Shown here: in pieces, positions 36,928 to 46,131 of the stretch
Layout: each line of letters opens with the position of its first letter
How positions within the stretch are numbered: position 1 is the first letter of the stretch
Origin: Acetobacter sacchari
GTDB lineage: Bacteria > Pseudomonadota > Alphaproteobacteria > Acetobacterales > Acetobacteraceae
Reading direction: 5' to 3'
Length of the DNA: 64,000 bases
Assembly (NCBI RefSeq): GCF_017377715.1
Contig: NZ_JAFVMF010000006.1
Location: 1 to 64,000, forward strand
Translations under genes and position numbers: made by a program
The notes under the pieces: generated by a model
The model's database searches: none
What the model saw: the letters and a program-made list of their open reading frames with translations, nothing else
What the model was told of the DNA's origin: nothing

Positions 36928-38271
36928 TCAGGCCTTGCGGGCGGTGAATCGCTCGAGCCAGTGGATGGTGTAGTCGCCCTTCTGGAACTCCGGATCCGCC
37001 ATGATGCGGCGGTGCAACGGGATGACCGTCTTCACGCCTTCCACGACGATTTCGTCCAGCGCGCGCTGCATCCGTCGGATGGCGGCGTCGCGCGTCGGAG
37101 CGTGGACGATCAGTTTGGCGACCATGCTGTCGTAGTACGGCGGCACGCGGTATCCCGTGAAGATCGCGCTGTCCATGCGCACGCCCGGCCCGCCGGGCGG
37201 GTGGAACATGGTGATCGAGCCGGGGCTCGGTGCAAATGTCTCAGGGTCTTCGGCGTTGATGCGACACTCGATGGCATGGCCGGAGAAGGTGATGTCCTTC
37301 TGCTCGTAGCCAAGAGGCTCGCCCGCCGCGATGCGTATCTGTTCGCGGACCAGGTCGATATCGCACACCATTTCGGTCACTGGATGTTCGACCTGCAGAC
37401 GGGTGTTCATCTCGATGAAGCAGAACTGACCGTCCTGATACAGGAACTCCAGCGTGCCCGCATTACGGTAACCCATCTTCGACAGCGCCGCTGTCGCCGT
37501 GGCGCCGATCGCGTCGCGCTCGGCGGCTGTCAGAGCAGGGGAGCCCGCTTCTTCGAGCAGCTTCTGATGACGGCGCTGCAACGAGCAGTCGCGCTCGCCG
37601 AAATGCACCACGTTGCCGTGGGTGTCTCCGAGGATCTGCAACTCGATATGGCGCGGCCGGTCGAGGTATTTCTCAAGGTAGACAGCGTCGTTGCCGAATG
37701 CGGCCAGAGCCTCGGTGCGGGCTACGCTCCAGGCTTCGGCGATCTCGCTTTCGTCATGCGCGACTTTCATGCCGCGCCCACCGCCGCCAGCTGCGGCTTT
37801 GATCAGCACGGGATAGCCGATCTGAGCCGCAACTTCGCGCGCCTGATCGAGGTTGACCAGTTCGCCGTCGGAGCCCGGCACCAGCGGCACGCCGAGCGCC
37901 TGCATGGTCGTTTTTGCGCTGATCTTGTCGCCCATCGTGCGGATGTGCTGCGCGGTCGGGCCGATGAAGGTCAGACCGTGTGCCTCCACGGTTTCGGCGA
38001 AATCCGCGTTTTCCGACAGGAAGCCGTATCCGGGATGGATCGCTTCGGCGCCGGTGATCGTGGCGGCGGATAGAATCGCCGCGACGTTCAAATAGGACTC
38101 GCGCGCTGTCGGCGGGCCTATGCACACAGCCTCATCCGCGAGGCGGACGTGCATTGCGTCGGCGTCCACGGTGGAGTGGACGGCCACGGTGCGGATGCCC
38201 ATTTCGCGACAGGCGCGGAGCACGCGCAGGGCGATTTCGCCTCGATTGGCGATGAGGATCTTGGAGAACAT
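36928..38271 (-). CDS. accC: acetyl-CoA carboxylase biotin carboxylase subunit
   Basis: 447-residue ATP-grasp enzyme that carboxylates biotin on Acc[21 protein letters not shown] at the N-terminus, the glycine-rich loop [34 protein letters not shown] and the catalytic [10 protein letters not shown] are intact. The ATG at 38271 shares its A with the accB stop (TGATG); an in-frame GTG one codon earlier is less likely. Confidence 0.97.
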   Translation of the reverse strand: MFSKILIANRGEIALRVLRACREMGIRTVAVHSTVDADAMHVRLADEAVCIGPPTARESYLNVAAILSAATITGAEAIHPGYGFLSENADFAETVEAHGLTFIGPTAQHIRTMGDKISAKTTMQALGVPLVPGSDGELVNLDQAREVAAQIGYPVLIKAAAGGGGRGMKVAHDESEIAEAWSVARTEALAAFGNDAVYLEKYLDRPRHIELQILGDTHGNVVHFGERDCSLQRRHQKLLEEAGSPALTAAERDAIGATATAALSKMGYRNAGTLEFLYQDGQFCFIEMNTRLQVEHPVTEMVCDIDLVREQIRIAAGEPLGYEQKDITFSGHAIECRINAEDPETFAPSPGSITMFHPPGGPGVRMDSAIFTGYRVPPYYDSMVAKLIVHAPTRDAAIRRMQRALDEIVVEGVKTVIPLHRRIMADPEFQKGDYTIHWLERFTARKA

Positions 38272-38735
38272 CACTCGACGATGACGAGAGGCTGACCGAA
38301 TTCGACCGGATCGCCGGACGTCACGAGGACCTGCTTCAGCGTGCCGCCTTTCGGGGCCTTGATCTGGTTGAAGGTCTTCATCGCTTCGATAAGCAGCAGC
38401 GTCTGCCCTGCGGCCACCGTCTGCCCAACGGCGACGAACGGCGGAGACGACGGATCGGGCGCGAGATAGGCGATGCCGACCATCGGGCTGTTCACGGCGC
38501 CTGGGTGTTTGGACAGATCCGCCGGAGCAGTCGGAACCGGCGTGGCGGCGGGCGCAGGGGCGGCGGGCGCGGCCACCGCGACGGGGGCGACTGCCTGAGC
38601 GGCGACGGGGGCGACGGCGCGGACGACGCGGATGCGGCTGTCTTTCTCCGAAACCTCGATCTCGGTCAGTCCGGTGTCGTTCAGAATGTTCGCCAATGCC
38701 CGTATGGCATCCGCGTCCACGAGCATCTGGCTCAT
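38271..38735 (-). CDS. accB: acetyl-CoA carboxylase biotin carboxyl carrier protein
   Basis: 154 residues. A short helical N-terminus is followed by an Ala/Pro/Val linker at about 42-72, then the biotinyl domain. The biotin lysine is K120 in [12 protein letters not shown]; the usual methionine after the lysine is replaced by threonine, a pattern I associate with alphaproteobacterial AccB. It overlaps aroQ by 4 bp and touches accC. Confidence 0.97.
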   Translation of the reverse strand: MSQMLVDADAIRALANILNDTGLTEIEVSEKDSRIRVVRAVAPVAAQAVAPVAVAAPAAPAPAATPVPTAPADLSKHPGAVNSPMVGIAYLAPDPSSPPFVAVGQTVAAGQTLLLIEAMKTFNQIKAPKGGTLKQVLVTSGDPVEFGQPLVIVE

Positions 38736-39187
38736 TGAAGGTCCTCGTTAATGATGATGTCAGTCATGGCCTGAAGCGCCAGCGCATAACCCGGCACGCC
38801 AAGCCCGCAGATTACGCCGAGCGCGCCCCGCGAAACGTATGAATGGTGACGGAAAGGCTCCCGGCGGTGGATATTCGAGATATGAACCTCGATAACTGGA
38901 AGATCGACGGCCAGCAAAGCGTCAAGCAGGGCCACAGATGTGTGTGAGTAACCCGCCGGGTTGATGATGATGCCCTGCGCTCGTCCCCTGCATTCCTGCA
39001 CCCAGGAAATAAGCTCGCCCTCGCCGTTGGTCTGGCGAAAATCGATCGCCACGTCGAGGCGCTCGGCCGTCTGCGCGCATAACAGTTCTACGTCGTCCAG
39101 CGTGGCGCGTCCGTAGACTTCCGGTTGGCGAAGGCCAAGCATGTTGAGGTTGGGGCCGTTGAATACGGCGATCAGAGGGCGCTCCAT
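38732..39187 (-). CDS. aroQ: type II 3-dehydroquinate dehydratase
   Basis: 151 residues, third step of the shikimate pathway. [19 protein letters not shown] at the N-terminus contains the active-site lid, [17 protein letters not shown] and the catalytic-histidine segment [17 protein letters not shown] follow. Head of the aroQ-accB-accC operon, an arrangement frequent in Gram-negative bacteria. Confidence 0.97.
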   Translation of the reverse strand: MERPLIAVFNGPNLNMLGLRQPEVYGRATLDDVELLCAQTAERLDVAIDFRQTNGEGELISWVQECRGRAQGIIINPAGYSHTSVALLDALLAVDLPVIEVHISNIHRREPFRHHSYVSRGALGVICGLGVPGYALALQAMTDIIINEDLQ

Positions 39188-39323
39188 GATGACGGGCCGT
39201 TAGCACGCCGCGCGATCCACTCCAAGAGCAGCGTGCTTGCTTACGTCGATAGTGCCGGTCGTATTGACGATCCTGCATGGTGAAAATCCACGAAAGACCC
39301 CGCGCCGGAGCGCCTTTGAAACC

Positions 39324-39354
39324 ACGCAATTACGCTTTTTGCTTGTAATTGCGT
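39324..39354. promoter_or_regulatory. perfect 10-bp inverted repeat between aroQ and rlpA
   Basis: ACGCAATTAC and GTAATTGCGT flank an 11-nt T-rich spacer in the 217-bp divergent gap. It may be an operator for one or both genes; no T-run follows on either strand. Confidence 0.6.
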
Positions 39355-39404
39355 TCAAGGGCGGCTTTGGTGGGCGTCGGTTGAAACAGGTGTGAGAAAG
39401 TTGG

Positions 39405-39932
39405 GTGCGGTTACAACGCGGGAAAATTCAGCGGGGCGTTTACTTTACCCTTGCCCTTTCTGGCTTCCTGGCGACGGCCGACGCCACGGCGAGCGTCCCT
39501 TCGGGTGATGCGACGCATGCTCACACGTCTTGGGCCGCTTCGGTACGTGAAGCTCTCTCCCGCAGGGCGCACGAATTGGCCTCGGCCACTCATGCATGGA
39601 CACAGAAAGGTGTTGCGAGTTGGTATGGCGGGCGGTTTTCCGGCCGCCGGAACGCGCAGGGCGGCCGCTTCAATCAGGCTGAACTGACCGCGGCGCACCC
39701 AACGGCCCCAATCGGGTCCAAGCTCCTTGTTGAATCGGAAGAGACCGGTCGTTCTGTCGTCGTGACCGTAAATGACCGTGGGCCTTACGCGCGCGGACGA
39801 ATCATCGACCTGTCTCACGCGGCTGCTGCGCGAATTGGCATGCTTGGCGCTGGCGTTGCGCACGTGAAGATTACCCCGGCCTCGGGAAGTGACGCAGAGC
39901 CCTTAGAGGTTGCGCAGGCTCCTGAGCGCTAG
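39405..39932 (+). CDS. rlpA: RlpA-like septal lytic protein
   Basis: 175 residues starting at a GTG. A signal peptide (GVYFTLALSGFLATADATA) precedes a double-psi beta-barrel domain: KGVASWYGGRFSGRRNAQGG, ELTAAHPTAPIGSKLLVE, VNDRGPYARGRIIDLSHAAA. RlpA proteins cleave or bind denuded glycan at the septum. The C-terminal SPOR domain of longer homologues is missing. The reading frame continues in phase for 95 codons after the TAG stop. Confidence 0.88.
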   Translation: MRLQRGKIQRGVYFTLALSGFLATADATASVPSGDATHAHTSWAASVREALSRRAHELASATHAWTQKGVASWYGGRFSGRRNAQGGRFNQAELTAAHPTAPIGSKLLVESEETGRSVVVTVNDRGPYARGRIIDLSHAAAARIGMLGAGVAHVKITPASGSDAEPLEVAQAPER

Positions 39933-40217
39933 GCTCCGAAGCAAAATACGCTCGGTCATGCTCTCGTGGAAAGCGACCTTCACTCGGTCGGAAATGGCGA
40001 CGGCATCGGGTTTTGGAAATGCTTGAAGCCCGCAGTCCCTTATCCCAAGTTTGCGCAGGACGCCCCTACTCAGGTTGAGGCGCAGTCAACCCACCGAGCG
40101 CGGCGCATGGCGCATGTGCCGCCAGAACAAAACCTGAAGCCTCTCGCAATGGGCGAGATAAATGACGATGGACCTGGTCCGAAATCTCTCAGGGGCGATG
40201 CAGGCATCTCACTGTAG
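39933..40217 (+). other. in-frame open extension after the rlpA stop
   Basis: Directly after the rlpA TAG the same frame stays open for 95 codons, with proline-rich and polar text such as KPAVPYPKFAQDAPTQVEAQ and HVPPEQNLKPLAMGEIND, ending at a second TAG. It could be a former C-terminal tail cut off by a nonsense mutation, a separate small gene from the GTG at 39966, or chance. Confidence 0.3.
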
Positions 40218-40224
40218 GGCGGAT

Positions 40225-41331
40225 TCAGATTTTGCGCCCACCGTGTAGGCGGGTGTCGCCGGGGCCGACCTTGCGAGGTCCGGACGACAATGAAAATGCT
40301 TCAAGTTCGGCGTTCAGCTCCGCACCCAGCAAAACAACCCAGGCGCTGACGAAGAACCACATCATAATCGCCACTACGGCTCCGAGCGGCCCATAGGTGC
40401 TCGTGTAGTTGGCGAGGTGCGCCACATAATAGGAAAACCCCGAGGCCGACACGATCCACAAGACCGTGCTGATCACGGCGCCGGGGGCGACCCAACGCCA
40501 TTGCGCATGCGTACGGCTCGGGCCGAAGCGATAGAGCGCCATGAGGGTCGTGGTCATAAAGGCGGTCATGACTCCAAGCCCGCTCATACGCACGGCGAAT
40601 TCGATAGACCCTGCTGGTGGATCGATCAGTAAAAGTGCGGGCAGGTATTTGAGTGCAACGGGGATCGCAACAAGGATCGCCACGCTGAGGCAGACACCGA
40701 TCGTCGACGCGAGCGTCATCCCTAGCGCAAGAGCCTGAAAGGCCAGAAATCCACGCTTTTCTTCAGCGTCATAGGCAATGTTCAGGGAAGAAAGGATTGC
40801 TTTCACGCCAGCGGAGGCGGACCAGAGCGCGATTAGCGTTGAGATCAGAAGATTGAGCGTAAGGGAGCTGTGTGGCTCCGATACGAGAATTTGAATCCGG
40901 TCCTCAATAAGCGTGAACGCGGCGGGCGGGAGCAGGCGCCTTACAGTATTGAGCTGTGTCGCGACGCTTTGAACGTCGAACGCCAATCCGTAGATGGAAA
41001 TCAGAATGCTGATCGAAGGAAAGAGTGCGAGAGTCGTATAAAAAGCGCAACCGGCGGAGACTAGGGTGGTCGGACCGGAGAGCAGCGCTTTTACCGTAGC
41101 CTTGGCTGCCCAGGCCCATTGCCGTTTTGTCAGTGCAAGCGGCGAGGGGACGGGCTCCATAACCTGCGGCACCTCGCCATGTGCTGCACTATCGACGTTA
41201 GGCTGAACCATGTCGTCGGTCAGTCGCACATCGGAATCGCCGTGAGGCGTGTCTTGAATGGAGTTTTCGATAGGGGGAGTTAAGGTCAAGGAGCCTCGCT
41301 TGGAGCGGCGATCCATATAGCCCGGCCGCAC
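40225..41331 (-). CDS. YihY/BrkB family inner membrane protein
   Basis: 368 residues with a polar N-terminal tail of about 85 residues and six or more transmembrane helices. SAGCAFYTTLALFPSISILI, LWSASAGVKAILSSLNIAYD and GPLGAVVAIMMWFFVSAWVV are characteristic of the YihY domain. Role unknown; earlier annotation as RNase BN is incorrect for the family. The start could be the ATG at 41316 (MDRRSKRG) instead of the GTG at 41331. Confidence 0.9.
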   Translation of the reverse strand: MRPGYMDRRSKRGSLTLTPPIENSIQDTPHGDSDVRLTDDMVQPNVDSAAHGEVPQVMEPVPSPLALTKRQWAWAAKATVKALLSGPTTLVSAGCAFYTTLALFPSISILISIYGLAFDVQSVATQLNTVRRLLPPAAFTLIEDRIQILVSEPHSSLTLNLLISTLIALWSASAGVKAILSSLNIAYDAEEKRGFLAFQALALGMTLASTIGVCLSVAILVAIPVALKYLPALLLIDPPAGSIEFAVRMSGLGVMTAFMTTTLMALYRFGPSRTHAQWRWVAPGAVISTVLWIVSASGFSYYVAHLANYTSTYGPLGAVVAIMMWFFVSAWVVLLGAELNAELEAFSLSSGPRKVGPGDTRLHGGRKI

Positions 41332-41626
41332 AGATGAAGGTGTCTTAAAAAATTCAATAATCTCCAGCTATTATAAGGGTTATTATCGTCTTCGCCAGTT
41401 TTTTTCGAATTTCATAAAAATCCTGTTGCGTTGGGGGCTGTTTGGCCCCATATGCGCGTCCCACGCAACAACGCACGTGCCACTGGCCCACTGAGGTTAC
41501 GCAACGACGTCAAGCGTTCTGGCAATCGGGGCTCCTGGATGGAGCTCGTTTTTGGTCGCTGGTCCGTTAGACCGTTTCGCAACTCACCTGCATCAAATTG
41601 CAGGTCCAGACAGGGATTAAAGTGCG
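41332..41626 (+). promoter_or_regulatory. leader region of ornithine decarboxylase
   Basis: An A/T-rich promoter-like block at about 41341-41420 is followed by a GGGGC/GCCCC hairpin at 41432-41450 and directly by an ATG that opens a very arginine-rich frame reaching into the decarboxylase gene. Leaders of alphaproteobacterial ornithine decarboxylase genes are known to carry the conserved speF RNA motif; I cannot confirm that consensus here by eye. Confidence 0.45.
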
Positions 41627-41697
41627 ATGACACCCAAAATTTCACAATTCCTCGCCGACGAGCAGCCCGCTACGCCTTGCCTGGTCGTCGACGTTGA
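41452..41697 (+). CDS. candidate arginine-rich leader ORF of ODC (81 aa)
   Basis: Starts MRVPRNNARATGPLRLRNDV; 19 of 81 residues are arginine. It runs in the +1 frame relative to the decarboxylase and overlaps its first 71 bp, so translation of this frame would interfere with or couple to decarboxylase initiation. No good Shine-Dalgarno is seen; a hairpin ends one base before the ATG. It may be a genuine arrest or uptake-sensing leader, or an incidental frame. Confidence 0.35.
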   Translation: MRVPRNNARATGPLRLRNDVKRSGNRGSWMELVFGRWSVRPFRNSPASNCRSRQGLKCDDTQNFTIPRRRAARYALPGRRR

Positions 41698-42757
41698 TGA
41701 GGTTGAGGATCGTTTTCGTCGCCTGCAGGGCGCGCTTCCGCTCGCCCTGATCTACTACGCCGTCAAGGCTAATCCCGCTCGCCCCATCCTTGAGCGGTTG
41801 GTGTCGCTAGGCTCCCGTTTCGACGCGGCTTCGTGGGAGGAGATTCGTCTCTGCCTCGACGCTGGCGCCAGCCCTGACGACATTTCCTTCGGCAACACCG
41901 TAAAGAAGGTGTCCGCCATTCAGGCTGCCTTCGCTGTCGGCGTTCGGCTGTATGTCTTTGACTCTCTTGAAGAGTTGGAGAAGATTGCCCGTTACGCGCC
42001 GGGCTCGAAGGTCTATTGCCGCCTGCTCGTCGACAATTATGGCGCCGAGTGGCCGCTTTCGCGCAAATTCGGGACAACGGTCGAGAGCGCGCATGAACTG
42101 ATGCTGCATGCCCGCGAATTGGGCCTCGACCCGTACGGTCTGTCGTTCCACGTCGGAAGCCAGCAGTTGTCGGCAGACGCTTACGAAGCCGCAATCGCTC
42201 GTGTGGCTTCGCTGGTGACAGATCTGTCTGCGACTGGCCTTGATCTGCGTATGGTGAATCTCGGCGGCGGGTTTCCCATTCGTTATCGCGATGACGTGCC
42301 GGAGATCGAGCAGTTCGGCGACGCGATCTGCTCCGCCATGACCAAGCATTTCGGGAATGCGCTCCCCGAAATGCTGGTCGAACCGGGACGTTTCATCGTC
42401 GGCGCTGCAGGCGTTGTGTCCGCGGAAGTCGTGCTCGTCAGTCGCCGTGGCCGCGAAGACGGTCCGCGTTGGGTGTATCTCGATATCGGACGCTTCGGCG
42501 GTTTGGCGGAGACGGAGGGCGAGTCCATCCGTTACGACATCCGCACGCAACATGATGGTGGAGCTGTATCGGCTGTAGCCATCGCTGGGCCCACCTGTGA
42601 CGGGGCCGACATCATGTATGAGCGGAGTCCATACGCGCTTCCGGACGCATTAAGTGCTGGCGATCGCGTCGAACTTTTATCGACCGGGGCGTATGTGTCG
42701 ACCTACTGCTCGACTCGTTTCAATGGTTTCGCTCCGTTGGCCGAGCATTATATCTGA
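41627..42757 (+). CDS. type III PLP-dependent ornithine decarboxylase
   Basis: 376-residue alanine-racemase-fold decarboxylase making putrescine. PLP lysine K47 lies in YYAVKANPARP, HVGSQQ and NLGGGFPIRY bind the cofactor, EPGRFIVGAAG its phosphate, and GPTCDGADIMYE carries the active-site cysteine and the substrate aspartate. The alphaproteobacterial enzymes of this class act on ornithine, some also on lysine; specificity is inferred. Confidence 0.93.
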   Translation: MTPKISQFLADEQPATPCLVVDVDEVEDRFRRLQGALPLALIYYAVKANPARPILERLVSLGSRFDAASWEEIRLCLDAGASPDDISFGNTVKKVSAIQAAFAVGVRLYVFDSLEELEKIARYAPGSKVYCRLLVDNYGAEWPLSRKFGTTVESAHELMLHARELGLDPYGLSFHVGSQQLSADAYEAAIARVASLVTDLSATGLDLRMVNLGGGFPIRYRDDVPEIEQFGDAICSAMTKHFGNALPEMLVEPGRFIVGAAGVVSAEVVLVSRRGREDGPRWVYLDIGRFGGLAETEGESIRYDIRTQHDGGAVSAVAIAGPTCDGADIMYERSPYALPDALSAGDRVELLSTGAYVSTYCSTRFNGFAPLAEHYI

Positions 42758-42800
42758 CCTTGCTTATCTCCCTGCAACACGTGGGGAGGGGAAAGGAATA

Positions 42801-42830
42801 GGCGCAAGATTCATCTCTTGCGCCTTTTTT
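42801..42830 (+). terminator. intrinsic terminator of ornithine decarboxylase
   Basis: GGCGCAAGA and TCTTGCGCC form a perfect 9-bp stem with a 6-nt loop, followed directly by six T. It lies 43 bp after the stop codon. Confidence 0.95.
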
Positions 42831-43026
42831 ATTTGTGGTCCGGGCTTTGCGTGCACCACTCGCTTATTTTCAGGGGATATTTCACGCAGTAATCATCTCC
42901 GTCATGAGCTTACGACGTCGAAGCCACCGTGCGCTATGACGGATTACTGTCACGCATTGCTCGATATTTCCGAGCAGCGGATACAGAAAGGGCGTCTCCA
43001 CAAAGGTGGAGACGCCCTGCTTTTTT
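42831..43026 (+). ncRNA. candidate small RNA between two terminators
   Basis: After the ODC terminator the plus strand contains a TGCTCG/CGAGCA hairpin at about 42958-42976 and then a second, even stronger terminator at 42989-43026. No plus-strand gene precedes the second terminator, so an independent transcript is the simplest reason for it. Within it a tiny frame (MSLRRRSHRAL, from 42903) is arginine-rich. No promoter is clear. It may instead serve only the convergent porin gene. Confidence 0.4.
42989..43026 (+). terminator. strong intrinsic terminator, possibly bidirectional
   Basis: AGGGCGTCTCCAC and GTGGAGACGCCCT form a 13-bp stem with a 4-nt loop, then GC and six T on the plus strand. 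On the minus strand the stem is followed by TTTCTG, so it could also stop transcription from the porin gene that ends at 43043. Confidence 0.92.
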
Positions 43027-43042
43027 AGCAATGCGACACGCG

Positions 43043-44689
43043 TTACAGAATGGTGTTGATCTGCACCCCGAGCACCGCAGCGTCACGGAATTTGGTCGTG
43101 GCGTTTACGTGGTTAATGTACTGAAAATCAGGTTGAACCGACGTTCCTGTCAGCACATGCACGCTGTAGAACGCTTCCCAGACGTTTTCATGTCCCTGAA
43201 CGCCATAAGGCTCGCCCCACTGATTTGAGACGTACGGCAGCCCGAGGGCCTGAGACGACTCCTGTTGCAGCGCGACAGAACGGCTCATGTCAAAGTGGTG
43301 GTACATGATGCCGACCTGATCGAGCGGGCGATGCCACGGGGATCCTCCGCTAAGAAGGCTGATCCATGCGTGATCACGCATGGCGACCGTCGCGCCGTTC
43401 GCATACTCGGCTCCGCCGAACGCGATCAGGCCGTTTGTGAGACCTTTGCCGTAGCGAACAAGCATCTGGTCAGCCAGAAACCACGCAACATTCATACCGG
43501 CGCGATATCGCCGCGGCAGGCCCGTCGCCTGATAAGAGTTCCCGTTGATGTCTTCGTAGAGATGCGGGTAACGGGCGTTGTCGTAAAAATATCCGAGCTT
43601 GTAGTGACCGATAAGATCGTTCTTTCCGAACGACGGGAGCCAGCCCACCTCGAACTGCGACGAGAACTTGCCGAGACCCGGTTGCGCCCAAGCCCAGCCC
43701 GAGATGCCGCCATTGTAATTGCTGCTCGAATTGACCGCGAAGAGACCGGCCATCAGGTAGACTTGCCGACTCGGCCACACTCGGACGACAGCGCCGAGAT
43801 TGCCAGACGGCCAGTCGCGACCGCCGGGCACGTATTTCCCGGGAGCGGGGTTTCCGCAAGTAGTGACGTTTACAAATGAACAGGCCAGATAATCGTAGTT
43901 GAAGAACGTTCCTGTCGGGATCCATCCCGCTGCGATGTTCAAGCGGTTACGAAACAGACCTTTTTCTCCGTACAACGCGACGAGATGGGCGACTACGTTT
44001 CCGCGTGCGCCATAAATCTGCTGGGGTTGCGCAATGTTCTCGCCAATGAGGCGGCCAAGATTGTTGCCGTGGCCGTTGACGACGAGCATATGCGTCCAGA
44101 ACTCATTGATGCCAGCGAGTTTATCCCAGTCAATGTCAAGTTCTGCGGCGACCTGGCCCGCGTCGGAGTAGGCGCGCTGCTTGCCGCCCGTGACGTTGCC
44201 CATGAACTCTTCGTTGATGCCGGCAGTCAGGTAAATGCCGCGTTTGGTTAGCCAGGGCTGTATGCCACCCCAATCGCCGAACAGATGCGGGTTGCCGTAC
44301 ATCAGCATCTCCGTCGGGCCCTGACGGTCAGAGCCGGTCATCGGCGGCGGCTTGTTCAGGGTGACGTAAAGATGGAGATCGGCGTCGCTGAGACGGCGGC
44401 GAGGGGAGCGCGGCTCTGGAGGGGCGTAGCTAACTGGCTGGACTGGCTTCGAGACCGTCTTTGTTTCTGAGACGGAACCGGTTGGCGTCGCGGCCACTGA
44501 CGCTGGCGTCTGGCTGGCCGATTGTGCGTGCGCGACGGGCGCGATCAGCCCAAGGTAGCCTGCACATGCCAAAGGCGCAGGAGAGAAGGAGCGAAGGAAA
44601 GCGTTCGCTGAGCGTCGAGTGCGGCTATTTTTATTTTTATTTAGCATAGCACGAGGACTCTTAATTGTTGTTACTTTTCGTTGTTTCAT
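43043..44689 (-). CDS. OprB-type carbohydrate-selective porin
   Basis: 548 residues. The export signal has the core LACAGYLGLIAPVAHAQS; a Pro/Ser-rich segment follows, then the OprB barrel from about residue 130: NPHLFGDWGGIQPWLTKRGI, GWIPTGTFFNYDYLACSF and the terminal FRDAAVLGVQINTIL. OprB porins admit glucose and other sugars across the outer membrane, fitting a sugar-oxidising lifestyle. An alternative start at 44647 would remove 14 residues ahead of the signal. Confidence 0.92.
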   Translation of the reverse strand: MKQRKVTTIKSPRAMLNKNKNSRTRRSANAFLRSFSPAPLACAGYLGLIAPVAHAQSASQTPASVAATPTGSVSETKTVSKPVQPVSYAPPEPRSPRRRLSDADLHLYVTLNKPPPMTGSDRQGPTEMLMYGNPHLFGDWGGIQPWLTKRGIYLTAGINEEFMGNVTGGKQRAYSDAGQVAAELDIDWDKLAGINEFWTHMLVVNGHGNNLGRLIGENIAQPQQIYGARGNVVAHLVALYGEKGLFRNRLNIAAGWIPTGTFFNYDYLACSFVNVTTCGNPAPGKYVPGGRDWPSGNLGAVVRVWPSRQVYLMAGLFAVNSSSNYNGGISGWAWAQPGLGKFSSQFEVGWLPSFGKNDLIGHYKLGYFYDNARYPHLYEDINGNSYQATGLPRRYRAGMNVAWFLADQMLVRYGKGLTNGLIAFGGAEYANGATVAMRDHAWISLLSGGSPWHRPLDQVGIMYHHFDMSRSVALQQESSQALGLPYVSNQWGEPYGVQGHENVWEAFYSVHVLTGTSVQPDFQYINHVNATTKFRDAAVLGVQINTIL

Positions 44690-44853
44690 CGGAGCTTCTA
44701 GCTAACCCCAAGTGCATAAGTTTCTTACAATTTAATCATTTTGTGTCATAGCGAAATTCAGGCTCTATTCGCAGCTTCGAAGGTAATTGGCGCGTCGCGT
44801 GACATTTTTGCACGTGGTTGACGTGCCTTAATTGTGGATCAATATCCTCCGAC

Positions 44854-45384
44854 ATGCCCCAGATCGACCCCACGAAACCATTTCTTCCTGTCAGAATTGC
44901 GGTCCTCACCGTATCCGACACCAGAACGCTCGAAACTGACACCTCCGGCTCTACGCTGGTCGAAAGGATCGAGAAAGCAGGGCATGTGGTGGCGGATCGC
45001 GCGATCGAACCTGATGACGTTGTCCGCCTTGTTCAGATCCTTGAGCGCTGGGTAGACGATCCGGAAATTGACGTGGTGATCACCAACGGCGGCACAGGCG
45101 TAACCGGTCGGGACGTGACGCCAGAGGCATTCGAGCAGGTTTTGGAAAAACGGATCGAGGGGTTTGGCGAACTCTTCCGGATGCTGTCGTACCAGAAGAT
45201 AGGGCCGTCGACGATACAGTCGAGAGCGCTCGCGGGCGTCGCCAGAGGAACCTATCTTTTCGCCCTGCCTGGCTCGACCGGGGCCGTCAAAGACGGCTGG
45301 GACGACATTCTGGTCCATCAACTCGACAGTCGGTTTCAGCCCTGTAATTTCGTGGAGTTGATGCCGCGCCTGCAGGAACGTTGA
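44854..45384 (+). CDS. moaB: molybdenum cofactor biosynthesis protein B
   Basis: 176-residue MogA/MoaB-fold protein, which adenylates molybdopterin in MoCo synthesis. [19 protein letters not shown] at the N-terminus, [20 protein letters not shown] and [19 protein letters not shown] are diagnostic. The start is the ATG giving MPQIDPT; a TTG 36 bp upstream is less likely. Divergent from the porin. Confidence 0.95.
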   Translation: MPQIDPTKPFLPVRIAVLTVSDTRTLETDTSGSTLVERIEKAGHVVADRAIEPDDVVRLVQILERWVDDPEIDVVITNGGTGVTGRDVTPEAFEQVLEKRIEGFGELFRMLSYQKIGPSTIQSRALAGVARGTYLFALPGSTGAVKDGWDDILVHQLDSRFQPCNFVELMPRLQER

Positions 45385-45427
45385 GCCGAGGCGTCCGCTC
45401 AAGATACGAACGACAGGAGATAAGCGT

Positions 45428-46006
45428 ATGTCCGACGAAATCAGGCTGTTGATGCTAGCCGGCGACTATGTCGAAGACTACGAAATCATGGTGCCGTTTC
45501 AGGCGCTCACGATGGTCGGTTACAAGGTGGACGTTGTGTCGCCGGGAAAGAAGGCAGGCGACACGGTTATCACCGCCATTCATGATTTCGAAGGCGCGCA
45601 GACCTATAGCGAGAAACCGGGACATCATTTCGCGTTGAACGCGGATTTTACCACGATTGCGACAGACGATTATATTGGGCTAGTCGTCCCAGGCGGGCGG
45701 ATGCCCGAATATCTTCGTCTTGACGAAAATGTGCTCAAGCTTGTCAGGGCATTTGCTGACAGGCCCATCGCCTGTATCTGTCACGGCGTGCAAATTCTTA
45801 CCGCAGCTGGCCTCGTCAAAGGGCGTCGTGTCTCTGCATATCCGGCTTGCCGCCCTGAGGTGGAACTGGCTGGTGGGACCTATGCAGATATCGCTGTGAC
45901 GGAAGCCATCACGGATGATCAACTCGTTACAGCTCCGGCCTGGCCCGCGCATCCGGCCTGGCTGGCGCAGTTCCTCAAGGTGCTGGGCGCGACCGTTTCC
46001 CCCTGA
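45428..46006 (+). CDS. DJ-1/PfpI family protein
   Basis: 192 residues of the glutamine amidotransferase-like fold. The nucleophile is C118 in [15 protein letters not shown], with the supporting glutamate near the start (AGDYVEDYE) and [15 protein letters not shown] between. Members act as deglycases, glyoxalases or stress chaperones; the exact role is not readable. AGGAGAT precedes the ATG by 7 bases. Confidence 0.9.
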   Translation: MSDEIRLLMLAGDYVEDYEIMVPFQALTMVGYKVDVVSPGKKAGDTVITAIHDFEGAQTYSEKPGHHFALNADFTTIATDDYIGLVVPGGRMPEYLRLDENVLKLVRAFADRPIACICHGVQILTAAGLVKGRRVSAYPACRPEVELAGGTYADIAVTEAITDDQLVTAPAWPAHPAWLAQFLKVLGATVSP

Positions 46007-46131
46007 GACGAGGTTGCGTCGGTTTGGTTTCTCAGCACAGCGTACGCGGCTGGGACGAAGCGAGAACGCAACTTTTCCGCCGCACCCGTGTAGTACCCCA
46101 ATACCCCTGACGTCATTGAAAGGGCGCGCTT

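Noticed and set aside
36961-38073. 370-codon plus-strand frame over accC
   Set aside because: Antisense shadow of an intact biotin carboxylase gene.
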